Under the pieces are notes generated by a model that was given only the letters and a program-made list of their open reading frames with translations, did no database searches and was not told the origin of the DNA. Made by a program: the position numbers and the translations under genes. A stretch of 64,000 nt of DNA from Wurfbainia villosa (taxonomy: Eukaryota > Streptophyta > Magnoliopsida > Zingiberales > Zingiberaceae): the NCBI GenBank assembly GCA_025175895.1, contig CM045993.1, positions 64,980,621 to 65,044,620 on the forward strand, written 5' to 3'. Below, piece after piece: positions 45,401 through 55,976 of the stretch. The first letter of the stretch is position 1. Each line of letters starts with the position of its first letter.

Positions 45401-46022
45401 TAATATCTTAAAAAAGGGAAGACTCCTATCTATTGAGCGAAAAATAAAATGAGAATGAGCAGTAATTCTTCCTAACAACCTTTGAACTTCTCTTAAATTC
45501 TTTGGAGGCTACATTTGTTGAATAACATTGATTTTCCTAGGATTAGCCTTTATACCTTGTTCAGTTACTACATACCCACGAAAACACCCCTGGGTGACTC
45601 CAAACACATATTTTTCCAGGTTAAGTTTCATCTGGAACCTCCATAGAGTGCCAAAAGTAACCTCTAAATCAGATATTAATTGCTCATCTTGTAAAGTTTT
45701 TACAAAGATATCATCCACATATACTTCAACATTTCTCTCAAATTGTTTCTAAAAAATTTTATCCATTAATTTTTGATAAGTAGCCCAACATTCTTTTATC
45801 CAAACGGAATGACAACGTAACAAACGTAATGAAACTAACCCTGTCCTAATCCTCTAATGCTGATGGTATCTAATGATATCCCTGATAAACATCCATCATA
45901 GAAATAAACTGATTCCCCTATTGTGGAATCCACCAATTGATCTATACATTAGGACATGCTTTATTCAAATCCCTGAAATCTACACACATCCGCCACTTTC
46001 CTGATGGCTTAGGTACTAGAAC
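45401..46022 (-). pseudogene. Tat-like reverse transcriptase (truncated)
   Basis: Minus strand. The start of the domain, VLVPKPSGKWRMCVDFRDLN, is at about 45960-46020, and the catalytic region at about 45690-45725 reads YVDDIFVKTL. It continues with MKLNLEKYVFGVTQGCFRGY and IKANPRKINVIQQM (45509-45718). The 5' side is cut at 46022 by a SIRE-like LTR, so gag and protease are not present. Confidence 0.8.
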
Positions 46023-46798
46023 TGTAGGAACGTCGGTGAACACTAGAGGGGGGAGGGGTGAATGGCACATCTTTGTCGACTTGATGGAATTCGTTCATGC
46101 TTGATCGTCTACAACACTTGTTATGCGCAGCGGAAATAAAGATAATAAAGCAATAACAAAAATACAAGCACACAATACACAAGAACACATCGATATAATA
46201 TGGTTCGGAACATTAGGGTTCCTACTCTACGGATTGAGCTCAAATGAGCTCTAGCGATGCAAGTACCACCACTAATAACTCCTTCTCGACAACAAGTCAT
46301 AGGCGGAGAAATGTCGTACAAGGATTATAAAAGTAATACTAGAAATATACAGGCAAATATGAATAAAATACAACAAAAAAAGTAAAGAACACTTTACAAA
46401 ACTCTTTTGAATGCTTGATTATTTGAATGCTTGAGTTGCACTTGAAGACCTTGAATTGCACCAACAAATCGGTCCAAATCACCCAAGAAATCGCTGTCGA
46501 AATCCTCTCCATCAAGCTCCTTTTAAGCCTCCACGTGACCTGGATTTTTGCTTGACAGTTGACTGCCAACAGTGTCGTTGTCTCACAACGACTTAATCGA
46601 CGTTAGACAAGTTCCAATGGATACATTGGCAGTCGACTGCCATTCCCAGTAGTCGACTGCCAACACCTGTAGCCGACTGCTTAGTCAACTACCGAGTGTT
46701 ATGTCCTCACGACCAACACTAGAAGTCGACTGCCCTCCACGACAGTCGACTGCTCAAGCCATCAGTCGACTGCTCATACATAGAATTCGACTGCCAAG
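46023..46798 (-). repeat. SIRE-like LTR, minus orientation, truncated
   Basis: The minus strand ends CCCCTCCCCCCTCTAG, then CCTACA, like LTR I, and shares the block with GCGCATAA and GAATTCCATC near its end. Only about 775 bp are present; the first half of the LTR is missing and LTR F begins at 46799. A cluster of CAGTCGACTG palindromes (three exact plus variants) occupies 46555-46797. Confidence 0.7.
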
Positions 46799-48604
46799 TG
46801 TTAGTGCAATCAAGCCCATCTAATGTTTAAATGTTTGACAACAAGGTTTAAGTCAAGGAAATAGAAATTTAGTTTGAGCTAGAGTGTAGTCAAGACATTA
46901 CCTCGACTGATACAAACCTAAGGTCACTAAGTTAGATGTTTAGAGTGACATTAGACCTTGGGAGAAATCCAAGAGTAAGCCTTGGTATGGATGAGAAATC
47001 CAAGGGTAAGCCTTGGTATGGATGGAAATCCAAAGGAGAACCTTGGTAGAGGAAGAGTACAAGCTGGCCGGAGGTCCGAAAGCTTGGTAATGGAGAGAGC
47101 ATAGTAACGTGCTCGTTCTCCATTGGAGTTAGAGAGGGCACAAGGGAGTGCTCGGTCTCTAGCTAGTGTACTCATTAGTAAGAGAGGGCATAATAATGTG
47201 CTCGCTCTCTTACTAGGGTACGTGGGCCCAATACTCGTTAGACAGAGAGGGCACCGTAACGTGCTCATTCTTTGGCTAGGGTACTGGGAGTGCTCGTTAG
47301 ACAAAGAGGGCACTGTAACGTGCTTGTTCTTTGCCTAGGGCACATGGAGTACTAGTTAGACAAAGAGGGCACCGTAACGTGCTCGTTCTTTGCCTAGGGC
47401 ACATGGAGTACTCGTTAGGCAAGGAGGGCATTGTAGCACGCTCGGTCATTGTCTAAGGTACTTAGAGCATTCGTTAGTTAAAGAAGGCACTGTAACGTAC
47501 TTGGTCTCTTACTAGGGTGCTTGAAACCCTAGGAGTGGCAGTTTACTAGGGAAGATACTCATGTGCTTCAAATATTTACCGTATCAGTCGAGCCACCATG
47601 GGGGTTAGCTCGACTGGCACTCTTGCACAAAGGTACAGAATCGAGCTAGCTCGACTACCAGCTCAACTACTTATCGTTTGGTATAGCACATAATCGAGCA
47701 GGCTCGACTACTAGCTCAACTGCTCACTACGTGGAACAACACAGAACCAAGCCCAACTCAACTGCGGGCTCGACTGTATACTCTGATCGCCAAACTCTAA
47801 ACCCTATACCAGTCAAGTCAATTTGGTAGTGGTTCGACTGGTAGCTATAGATTCGGTCACAGAACCGAGCCCAACTTGGTTGTGAGCTCGACTGACAGGT
47901 GTTTTTTGAGCACAGATGTGAGTCAGACTCGACTGCAGGCTCGACTACGGAGGTGGCAATGGGATGCTTCTGTTTTGAGTAAAGATTCAAATGCGATGAT
48001 TTCCAATTGGAGGAGCAGGTTCCTTTCCTGGAGAACCACCAGAGGTTGGAGGTGGTTACAGGGACAAGATCAAGTGGTCAGAGTTTGGTCGGGCATGATT
48101 TCTAGGGTTTCAATGGAGGAAGATAAAAGCTTTGCTGAAAAACAAGAGAAGCTGTTCTTGGGCTCCAGTTTTCAGTTTGAATGATACAAGCTTCCTGTGA
48201 TTCATTCTGAAGGGGCAGAAGAAAAAGCCTTATACTCAACTCACCTCCTCTCCAACAAGTGCTACAATTTCATCCTCAACGCAAGAAGCCGAACAACAAT
48301 ATGTAACTTGTTTTAACTTCTTAGCTTACTGTTCTTGATTATTTTCATTGCATTGTATGCTTGTAAGAGGTGAAGTTTTCACCTCCGGAATCATTCCGAT
48401 CCATTCATAGTAGACTTTCCTTTTGAGCTGCCCGTGGAGTAGGAACTATTGAGTTCCGAACCACATAAATACCTACGTATTGGCTGTATTTGTGCTTTTG
48501 CTTTGTTTTCTATTTCTGTTGCATAATCCGTTGTTTTGTAGTAGAAGTTGTGTTAGATTTTTCAACTCTCTATTCACCCCCTCTTGCGAGCCTCTATCCC
48601 AACA
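46799..48604 (+). repeat. 5' LTR of SIRE-like element F
   Basis: 1806 bp, TGTTAGTGCAATC...TCCCAACA. The end (CTATTCACCCCCTCTTGCG) and the block GGAGTAGGAACTATTGAGTT, then CCGAACCAC, are characteristic of SIRE/Maximus LTRs. The element's primer site and gag continue at 57803, because element E inserted five bases after this LTR. Many CTCGACTG-type words occur at 47580-47960. Confidence 0.8.
47095..47545 (+). repeat. Tandem repeat of about 59 bp in LTR F
   Basis: Seven to eight units contain AGAGGGCACCGTAACGTGCTC and end in a CTAGGG-type word. The best two units (starting 47341 and 47400) are nearly identical with period 59; outer units are diverged. Confidence 0.8.
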
Positions 48605-48610
48605 AGTGGT

Positions 48611-50425
48611 TGTTGGGCTTTTCCGGGCCGCAAAAACCGCTTTTTGCGTTGCGGAAACCCCGGAAGTCCCGGCCACGGATCCGTGCGAAGAAGTATTAAA
48701 ACTAATTACATGTATGTGCTTACAAAATCCTCTAGATCTACCTTAGAACTAAGAGATAAGGATGTTACCCTTGATGCGATGCCCTTCGCAAATCCCGCTC
48801 GTCCAAAGTCCGCCGGAACTCGAGAGTGTCAAGTGCACACTCCTCTATGGTATCCACACAAGCAATAGGTGGAAGAAAAACACACTTGAGTGTGCTAGCA
48901 CTCCTAGGGTGTCTCGGCAAGATGAGGAAGGAGAGGGAGAGAGCTTGAGGGAAGAGTTCCAAGGTTGAAGATGAAGTCAATTAGCCACTAAAAATCAATA
49001 CACCATCTAATGGAGTGGCCGGCCACTTCATGGAGGGGGGTTACATGCATGCATGTAACTCCCATGACCCTTGATCTCCCTCATGATGTGGCATCAATTG
49101 ACAATGTCAATGATGATGTGGAGCATCATCATTGGCCGGCCATGCCTAGTCATCATCATGACATGGCATTTGGTCAAGTCAAACTTGACCTTTCATCTTC
49201 CCTCTAAAGTCAAGTCAAACTTGACCTCTAATCTCCCATGGTTGATCAAATCTAACCACTTGACTCAAGTCAATTTAATTTAATGAATCTTTATTCATTA
49301 ATTTAAATTGATTTGATGAATCAAATCTAAATTAGACTCATTCAACACTTGAATCAACTCAATTAGTCTAATTTGGATTACTCTTAATCCAATTTCGTTC
49401 ATCCCATGAACCTAATCCTCATGGTTCATCATATGAACCTAATCTCCATCTAATTGCTCTTATGTGTGTGACCCTATAGGTTCTTGAAACGTTGGCAATG
49501 TCCCTAAACCGATTTAGGAACATAAGCAATGAGCGGTATCTAGCAACACAGCATTGCTACCCAAGTTACAAGAATGTTGAGCTCCAACATCACCTTTGTG
49601 ACTACTAATTGTGACTCTCACAATATGTGACAATGTCCCTCTATCCTTGACATCTAGATTGACCAATCGAGGCATAGACCGTGTCATCCTCGGTACAATC
49701 TAAATCTTGAACTCCAAGTAGACTCACTCTAATCACATGAGCTCAATATCTCATATTGACTCATTTGGGCATGGCCATGCACTTCGTGGTCTCACTCTAT
49801 CAAGAATATCGATGTCACCCCCGTCATATAGGAGGGATAGATCCCATCTACATCACTCACATCCCTCCGCATAATTCGTTACATACCCGATGTCGCCTTT
49901 ATAGTCCACCCATTTACGGGTGACGCGTTTGTGAAACCAAAGTATGCAATTCATTATGTAGGGAACCATGGTGACTTCAGGTCTAAGGACTAATAGTCAT
50001 ACTAATAGCCACATGAGAAAGTATATGACACTCATATAACGATCCATGATACTTTCTCATGGCGGGTCATTCAGTATACATTCTCCAATGCATACCCATG
50101 TGTCAACTTGATATCTCATATCCATGACTTGTGAGATCAAGTCATCTTGTTGACCTACATGCTAGTCTCTACGCATTAACATTGTCCCTGAATGTTAATA
50201 CTCGACTAGGAATGATTAAGAGTAGTGTTCTCTATATCATCTCATTATCGATTCATCCAATCGATTGACATAGATAAGAACCTACTACCCAAGGACATTA
50301 TTATATTTAGTTATTTGGCACCAATACAAGTAAATATAATAACCATGCCTTTATAAATAGGAATATGATACAATAAAGTCCATACAACAATCATCATATG
50401 ATTGGCTCTAGGGCTTTCACTAACA
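48611..50425 (-). repeat. 3' LTR of element E
   Basis: 1815 bp. It lacks about 15 bp present in the partner LTR near 56725-56740. The polypurine tract (minus strand GCTAGTGGGAGAT, 50426-50438) adjoins it. Confidence 0.93.
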
Positions 50426-50439
50426 ATCTCCCACTAGCA

Positions 50440-51406
50440 CTAGTGCCAATCACCGTAGTATCTAATACCCAATGACCTAGTGTGACCATCATGCTTTTTC
50501 GTTGCAAAGCCTTGGTCAAGGATCTGCGATGTTAGCCTCTGTGGTACTCTGCAAATCTTCACATCTCCTCTATCGATGATCTCTCGAATGAGATGGAAGC
50601 GCCGTAGTATGTGTTTGGTCATTTGGTGTGGCGAGGTTCCTTAGCTTTGTCTGTCGCTCCATTGTTGTCACAATAGAGCTCTATAGGATCTGCAATGCTA
50701 GGAACCACCCCAAGCTCAGTAATGAACTTGCGGATCCAAACTGCCTCCTTTGCTGCCTCAGATGCAGCGATATACTCGGCTTCTGTTGTAGAATCAGCAA
50801 CTGTGTCCTGCTTCGAACTCTTCCAGCTCACAGCGCCACCATTCAAGCAAAACACGAACCACATTGCGATCTGTAATCATCTTGGTCGGTTTGGAAGAGT
50901 GGCATCATTGTAACCCTTCTGACTAGCTCCTCATTGCCTCGAATATCAAGAAATATTCTTTAGTCCTTCTTAAGTACTTAAGAATATTCTTGACTGCTAT
51001 CCAGTGACGCTCACCTGGATCTGACTGGTATCTACTCGTCATGCTCAAAGCATACGAGACATCAGGACGAGTACACAGCATGGCGTACATGATAGATCCT
51101 ATAGCAGATGCGTAAGGGATCTTATCCATGCGGTCTCTCTCCTCTCTAGAAGAAGGACTTTGAGTCTTCGAAAGACTCACACCATGTGACATCGGCAGAA
51201 GTCCTTTCTTGGAATTCTGCATGGCAAACCGAAGTAATACCGTGTCAATGTATGTACTCTGACTTAGGCCAAGCAATCTCTTAGATCTATCTCTATAGAT
51301 CTTGATGCCTAGAATACGTGCTTCACCTAAGTCCTTCATTGAGAAGCACGTCCCACCAAGTCTTCCAGCTTGTAGCGAAGGGATGTCATTCCCAATGAGT
51401 AGTATG
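50440..51406 (-). pseudogene. Element E RNase H and reverse transcriptase end
   Basis: Minus strand. The reverse transcriptase catalytic block reads QYVDDILLIGND at about 51395-51425. It is followed by SMKDLGEA (one codon lost after it) and the RNase H link (YASAIGSIMYAMLCTRPDVS). RNase H is split by frameshifts near 50870-50930. Bases 50619-50864 are open with STTEAEYIAASEAAKEAVW and YCDNNGA, so Glu and Asp are intact. Confidence 0.85.
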
Positions 51407-52369
51407 TCATCCACATACTGATACAAGGAAGACAATTGTATTCCCATTAACCCTCTTGTAGACACAGGGTTCATCTTCATTCTTGATGAAACCAAACTGT
51501 TTGATCGCATCATCGAATCGAAGATTCCAGCTCCGAGAAGCTTGCTTTAGCCCATAAATGGACCTTTGCAACTTGCATACCTTCCCAGTATGCTGTGGAT
51601 CTACAAAACCCTCAGGTTGTGTCATGTACACATCCTCGAGTAAGTTTCCATTCAAAAACGCGGTTTTGACATCCATCTGCCAGATCTCATAATCGTGGTA
51701 TGCTGCAATAGCAAGCAAGATCCGAATGGACTTAAACATCGCCACTGGAGAAAAGGTTTCATCATAGTCAATACCATGAATTTGCTTGAAACCTTTAGCC
51801 ACCAATCGGCCCTTATAGGAATGCGTAAGTCCATCCATGTCAGTCTTTCTCCTAAAGACCCACTTACACCCAATGGGTTTGACCCCTTCAGGTGGATCAA
51901 CCAAAGTCCATACTTGGTTAGTGTACATGGATTCCATCTCGGATCTCATGGCGTCTAGCCATTTCTCAGAATCTGGGCTCATCACAGCTTCCTGATAGGA
52001 GGTAGGCCCATTCTCAATGAGCATAACGTCATCATGGTCAGACAAGAGAAATGAGTATCTCTCAGGCTGACGACGTACCCTATCAGACCTGCGAAGAGGT
52101 AGGTCTACTTGAACAGGTGGTTGTTCCACAACTCTTTGTGCAACAACCTCTTCACCCACAACACTTTGTGGTTCCTGTTCAACCTCCATCAAGGCCTCAG
52201 TGCTATGGTCCTTATCTTGAATTTCTTCAAGATCGAAGGTACTCCCACTAGTTTTTCTAGAAACAAAATCCCTTTCTAGAAAAACCCGGTCTTTACCACA
52301 AACACTTTGTCTTGTGGGAATGTAAAGTAATATCCCTTTGTATCCTTGGGATATCCAACAAAATAACAC
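51407..52369 (-). pseudogene. Element E reverse transcriptase
   Basis: 320 open codons, the longest reverse transcriptase frame in the window. It includes the linker rich in Glu and Val, then QVWTLVDPPEGVKPIGCKWV, GFKQIHGIDYDETFSPVA, WQMDVKTAFLNGNLLEDVYM and RSIYGLKQASRSWNLRF. The frame is lost just before the YVDD block, by a short indel near 51410-51440. Confidence 0.88.
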
Positions 52370-53487
52370 CTATCGGTTGGGTCCCGGTTTATGCGAGACT
52401 TGGCGTCGAGCGTAAGCCTCACAACCCCAAATCCTCATAAAAGACATCTTGGGATTTTCCTGTCCATATCGTATATGGTGTCTTTACCTGACCTTGGATG
52501 GTACACGGTTAAGGGTAAAGGCTGCTTTGTGTCGAGCATATCCCCAAAAGGATATAGGAAGATCGTGTGACTCATCATAGATCGTACCATATCAATAAGT
52601 GCGATTCCTCCTTTCGGATACACCATTCCCTTTGTGGTGTTCGGGAGGAGTGAGTTGGGATAGAATCCACACTCGGCTAGATAGTCCGCGAAACTCATGG
52701 CTAAGGTATTCACCACCTCGATCGATCGAAGTATCTTAATACTCTTGCAGTGGTTTTGTACTTCATTCTTGAATTCTTTGAACTTTTCAAAGTATTCATA
52801 TTTATTTGTCATAAGATACACATAACCATATCTACTGAAGTCATCAGTAAATGTAATGAAGTACCTGTAACCACCTCTAGCGACAACATTGAAAGGACCA
52901 CATACATCACTATGTATAAGTCCTAACAAATTTGCTCTTTTCGCTATGTCCACTAAAGGGAGTCTTGGTCATCTTGCCTAAAGGCAAGACTACGCATCTC
53001 ATATGATTCAAAATCCAAACCCATCCTTATGGAGCTGAGATAAGCGACTCTCATTTATGTGACCTAAGCGACAATGCCAGAGATAGGTTTGGTTCAACTC
53101 ATTTGATTTGAATCTCTTTGTACTTATGTTATAGATAGGGCTCTCTAAGTCTAGAAAGTAGAGTCCGTTCATTAGAGGTGCACTACAATAGAACATATCA
53201 TTTAAATAAACTGAACAACATTTGTTCATTATTATAAATGAAAACCCTTTCTTGTCCAAACAAGAAACTGAAATGATGTTCTTAGTTAAAGAAGGAACAT
53301 CACAACATTCTTCTAATTCTAGAACAAGCCCGGAGGGAAGAGATAGATCATAAGTTCCTCTGAATAAAGAAGAACCCTTGCTCCATTGCCTACTCGTAGG
53401 TCCACCTGCGCCCTTTGTCAATGCCTTGCTATTTCTCACTGCACATGGGTACAAATGTGAGATGCACATCCGGTATCTAATACCCAT
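52370..53487 (-). pseudogene. Element E integrase
   Basis: Two open stretches on the minus strand: 53008-53487 (159 codons, zinc-binding start HCRLGHINESRLSQLHKDG) and 52435-52953 (172 codons with HSDVCGPF and FTDDFSRYGY). Small deletions near 52985-53010 remove part of the CKSCLLGK region and shift the frame. The Glu block GVSERRNR is readable near 52600 but in another frame. Confidence 0.8.
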
Positions 53488-54389
53488 GATGAAGAAATAG
53501 ATAGATTGACTTCTATAACATTTATACCTGAAGTAGAAGTCTCACTTCTCTTCTTCTTAAGATCTTCCAGGTATGCCTTGCGATTCGCTTCCGGTGTCCG
53601 CTTCCTTGCGAAGCAAGCCCCTTCCTTGGCTACCCCTCCTTTGGGTTTAAGTTCTTTGCCTTTGCCCTTGGCTTGGGACTTTCCCTTACCTTTAGGCTTG
53701 CCCTTGCCTTTCTTTTTCTGCACCATCAAAATGGTGTCAGATTTACCCTTCTTAAGGTTAAGCTCTGCAGTTCTCAACATGCTGAGCATTTCAGGCAATG
53801 GCTTATCAATTTCATTCATGTTATAATTCATGACAAATTGATCGAAGGCTCTTGGCAAAGATTGCAAGATTAGGTCAGTGGCCAGCTCTTGGCCAAGTGG
53901 GAATCCCAGCCTTTGTAGGTTTTCTACGTACCCAATCATCTTGAGTACATATGAACCTACAGGAGTCCCTTCTTGCATTTTAGACCCAAATAGTGCTTTA
54001 GAGACTTCATATCTCTCATGCCTAGCTTGTCCTTGATATAGTTGACGAAGATGTCCAACCATATCATAAGCATTCATGAACTCATGTTGCTTCTGAAGCT
54101 CAGAGTTCATGGTCGCGAGCATTAAACATGACACATCTAATGCATCATCTTGATGCTTCTTGTAAGCATCTTTGTCAGCTCGCGAGGCAGTGGCAGGAGG
54201 TGCCTCTGGAATGGGCTGCTCTAGGACGTACAACTTCCTTTCTTGGGTGAGAACAATTCTCAAGTTCTGCATGCGATCCGAAATTTGCTCCATTGAGCTT
54301 GTCCTTCTCAGGACGATCGCAGAGAGAGAGAGTGTTCGTGTTTGTTGACATAGTAATCTACAACATACAATGCAGAGGATTAATATCAT
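53436..54389 (-). pseudogene. Element E gag and protease start
   Basis: 317 open codons on the minus strand. From about residue 38 it matches element D gag (NLRIVLTQERKLYVLEQPIP onward). The zinc knuckle is destroyed: after EGACF, indels give an unrelated reading until KAYLEDLKKKR. The protease block WVLDTGCASHIC keeps D-T-G. The first 37 residues are out of frame with gag. As in element D, a (CT)6 run follows the probable ATG. Confidence 0.83.
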
Positions 54390-55963
54390 ATTCCTTTTAT
54401 CATTTAATTAGGCCTTTAATCAAATGATGCTCCCACTAAATTATAGGAATTTTGTAGAATCGAGTTATGAATGTGGTCAAACCACTTTTACTAGATTCAT
54501 ACAAACTAGCTATAATTCTTGTGGGACAAGATCCACATCATACTAAGCCTTGAGTTAGCTTTGGCTAAATCGCCCAAGACTTAAATGCGATCGGTGGGTA
54601 ACACATTACCGATTACATCTCTATGCAACTCTTGTTTATAGGATTAAGACCCACATTTACAAAAGACCTTGAGTTAGCTTTGGCTAAATCGCCCAAGATT
54701 TAGTGTAAATGCGATCTTAACCTATCTTTCCAACGATTGGAATATGCCTATAGTTCTACTCGATCCAATTGAGTTAACTAGTTTTGCTCAATCTAATTGA
54801 GCTTACTCTAACCCGAGTCGTGATAGGCGGGACCAAGATTGTCCCTCCGCACCCTACCAAGATAATATGCGTTGCTCTGCTTTGGCAGATTCAACAACAA
54901 CAAATGATCGAGGTAGTGATGGGTATCAAGGCTCGGTAGGCATTTTCGAGTTGATTCGATTATGATCTAATCTAATCGTAATGTGTATCTTATACGCATT
55001 TAGGCCTTTATTATCCTATATTAGCATGCATCATATACATACATTAATTATTCTAGCATGCATCATATACATATAAGAAAATTAACCTAGCATGCATCAT
55101 ATACATACAAACATGTTTCTACTAGCATGCATCACATACATACAAGCAAAATCAATTAAATATACATATATATATATCAACATATATATATATCATTAAA
55201 TGTGATATAGTCATGGCCCTACTACGATCTTCTCAAGCCAATGAGAAGATCGGACGGTCAACCTAAGGCTAGCGGCTTCTCCAAGCGCTTCCTTTGACCG
55301 CCATGTGTCGTCGTCACCCTTCTCGTAAGCTCGTCTTCAAGTGGACTTTCCACCGCTCCATTTTTGTACATTACAAATCCGAAACTCGAGTTACATTCGA
55401 GTCTAAAACTATTTATAACTAGAATATTAAAGAATAGGTGCGGCGCGGTCATGCAAACACTTTACAACACGCCTGACCACAAAGCGACGCAGCGGTAGTA
55501 TTATGAATTACAACACACTTAATCCAATCCAATTGGGTTATTGGGCCATGACAATCACAGAATTATACATAATTCTAAATTATGTATTTTTACAGAAATT
55601 TCTATAATTTTTCTTAATTTATTTCGAATTTATGAGTGCGGTTTCGGGCGATCGCGGGACATGGCCCCTTCGGGGATAGGGCAGCGCCCCTACTCGCATA
55701 AAATAAACCGCGAGTGTCCCTACAATGATCTTACAGCGACTTAAGTCGCTGTCCCAAAAACCTAAAGCGAGAACTCGCCGATTCGGAGAGTTTTTCTCGA
55801 CGGTTGAAGCCTACGAGTGTCCCAACACTCGTTGCTTCGACTCTACGAGAAAAATACCCAAAAATTCTATAAAATAAGAAAATTTACAGAAACATATAAA
55901 TCTGTAATTTTTATATCTAATATAAAAACAACAAAAACGAAACACATACATGCTTCGCACGTG
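54390..55963 (-). promoter_or_regulatory. Untranslated leader of element E
   Basis: Same parts as in element D, on the minus strand: the 31-bp repeat at 54548-54578 and 54668-54698, four tandem units of about 35 bp (55015-55150), a TA-rich microsatellite (about 55159-55195) and the five-stem block (55665-55831). No gene seen. Confidence 0.72.
55665..55831 (-). promoter_or_regulatory. Structured leader RNA, family 1 (copy 3, element E)
   Basis: The first stem here is perfect, CGAGTGT-TGGG-ACACTCG (55814-55831); the other two copies have a G-U pair in it. The second is GCGA/TCGC (55767-55778). The central palindrome is a perfect 20-mer, ACAGCGACTTAAGTCGCTGT (55733-55752). The last two hairpins (55665-55692) persist, with one base lost from each. 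Confidence 0.5.
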
Positions 55964-55975
55964 GCTCTGATACCA
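55964..55975 (-). other. Primer binding site of element E
   Basis: The minus strand reads TGGTATCAGAGC just inside the 5' LTR. Confidence 0.95.
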
Positions 55976-55976
55976 C

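Noticed and set aside
47095..47545. Possible CRISPR-like array.
   Set aside because: The repeats are contiguous and diverged without unique spacers, lie in an LTR, and the genome is plant.
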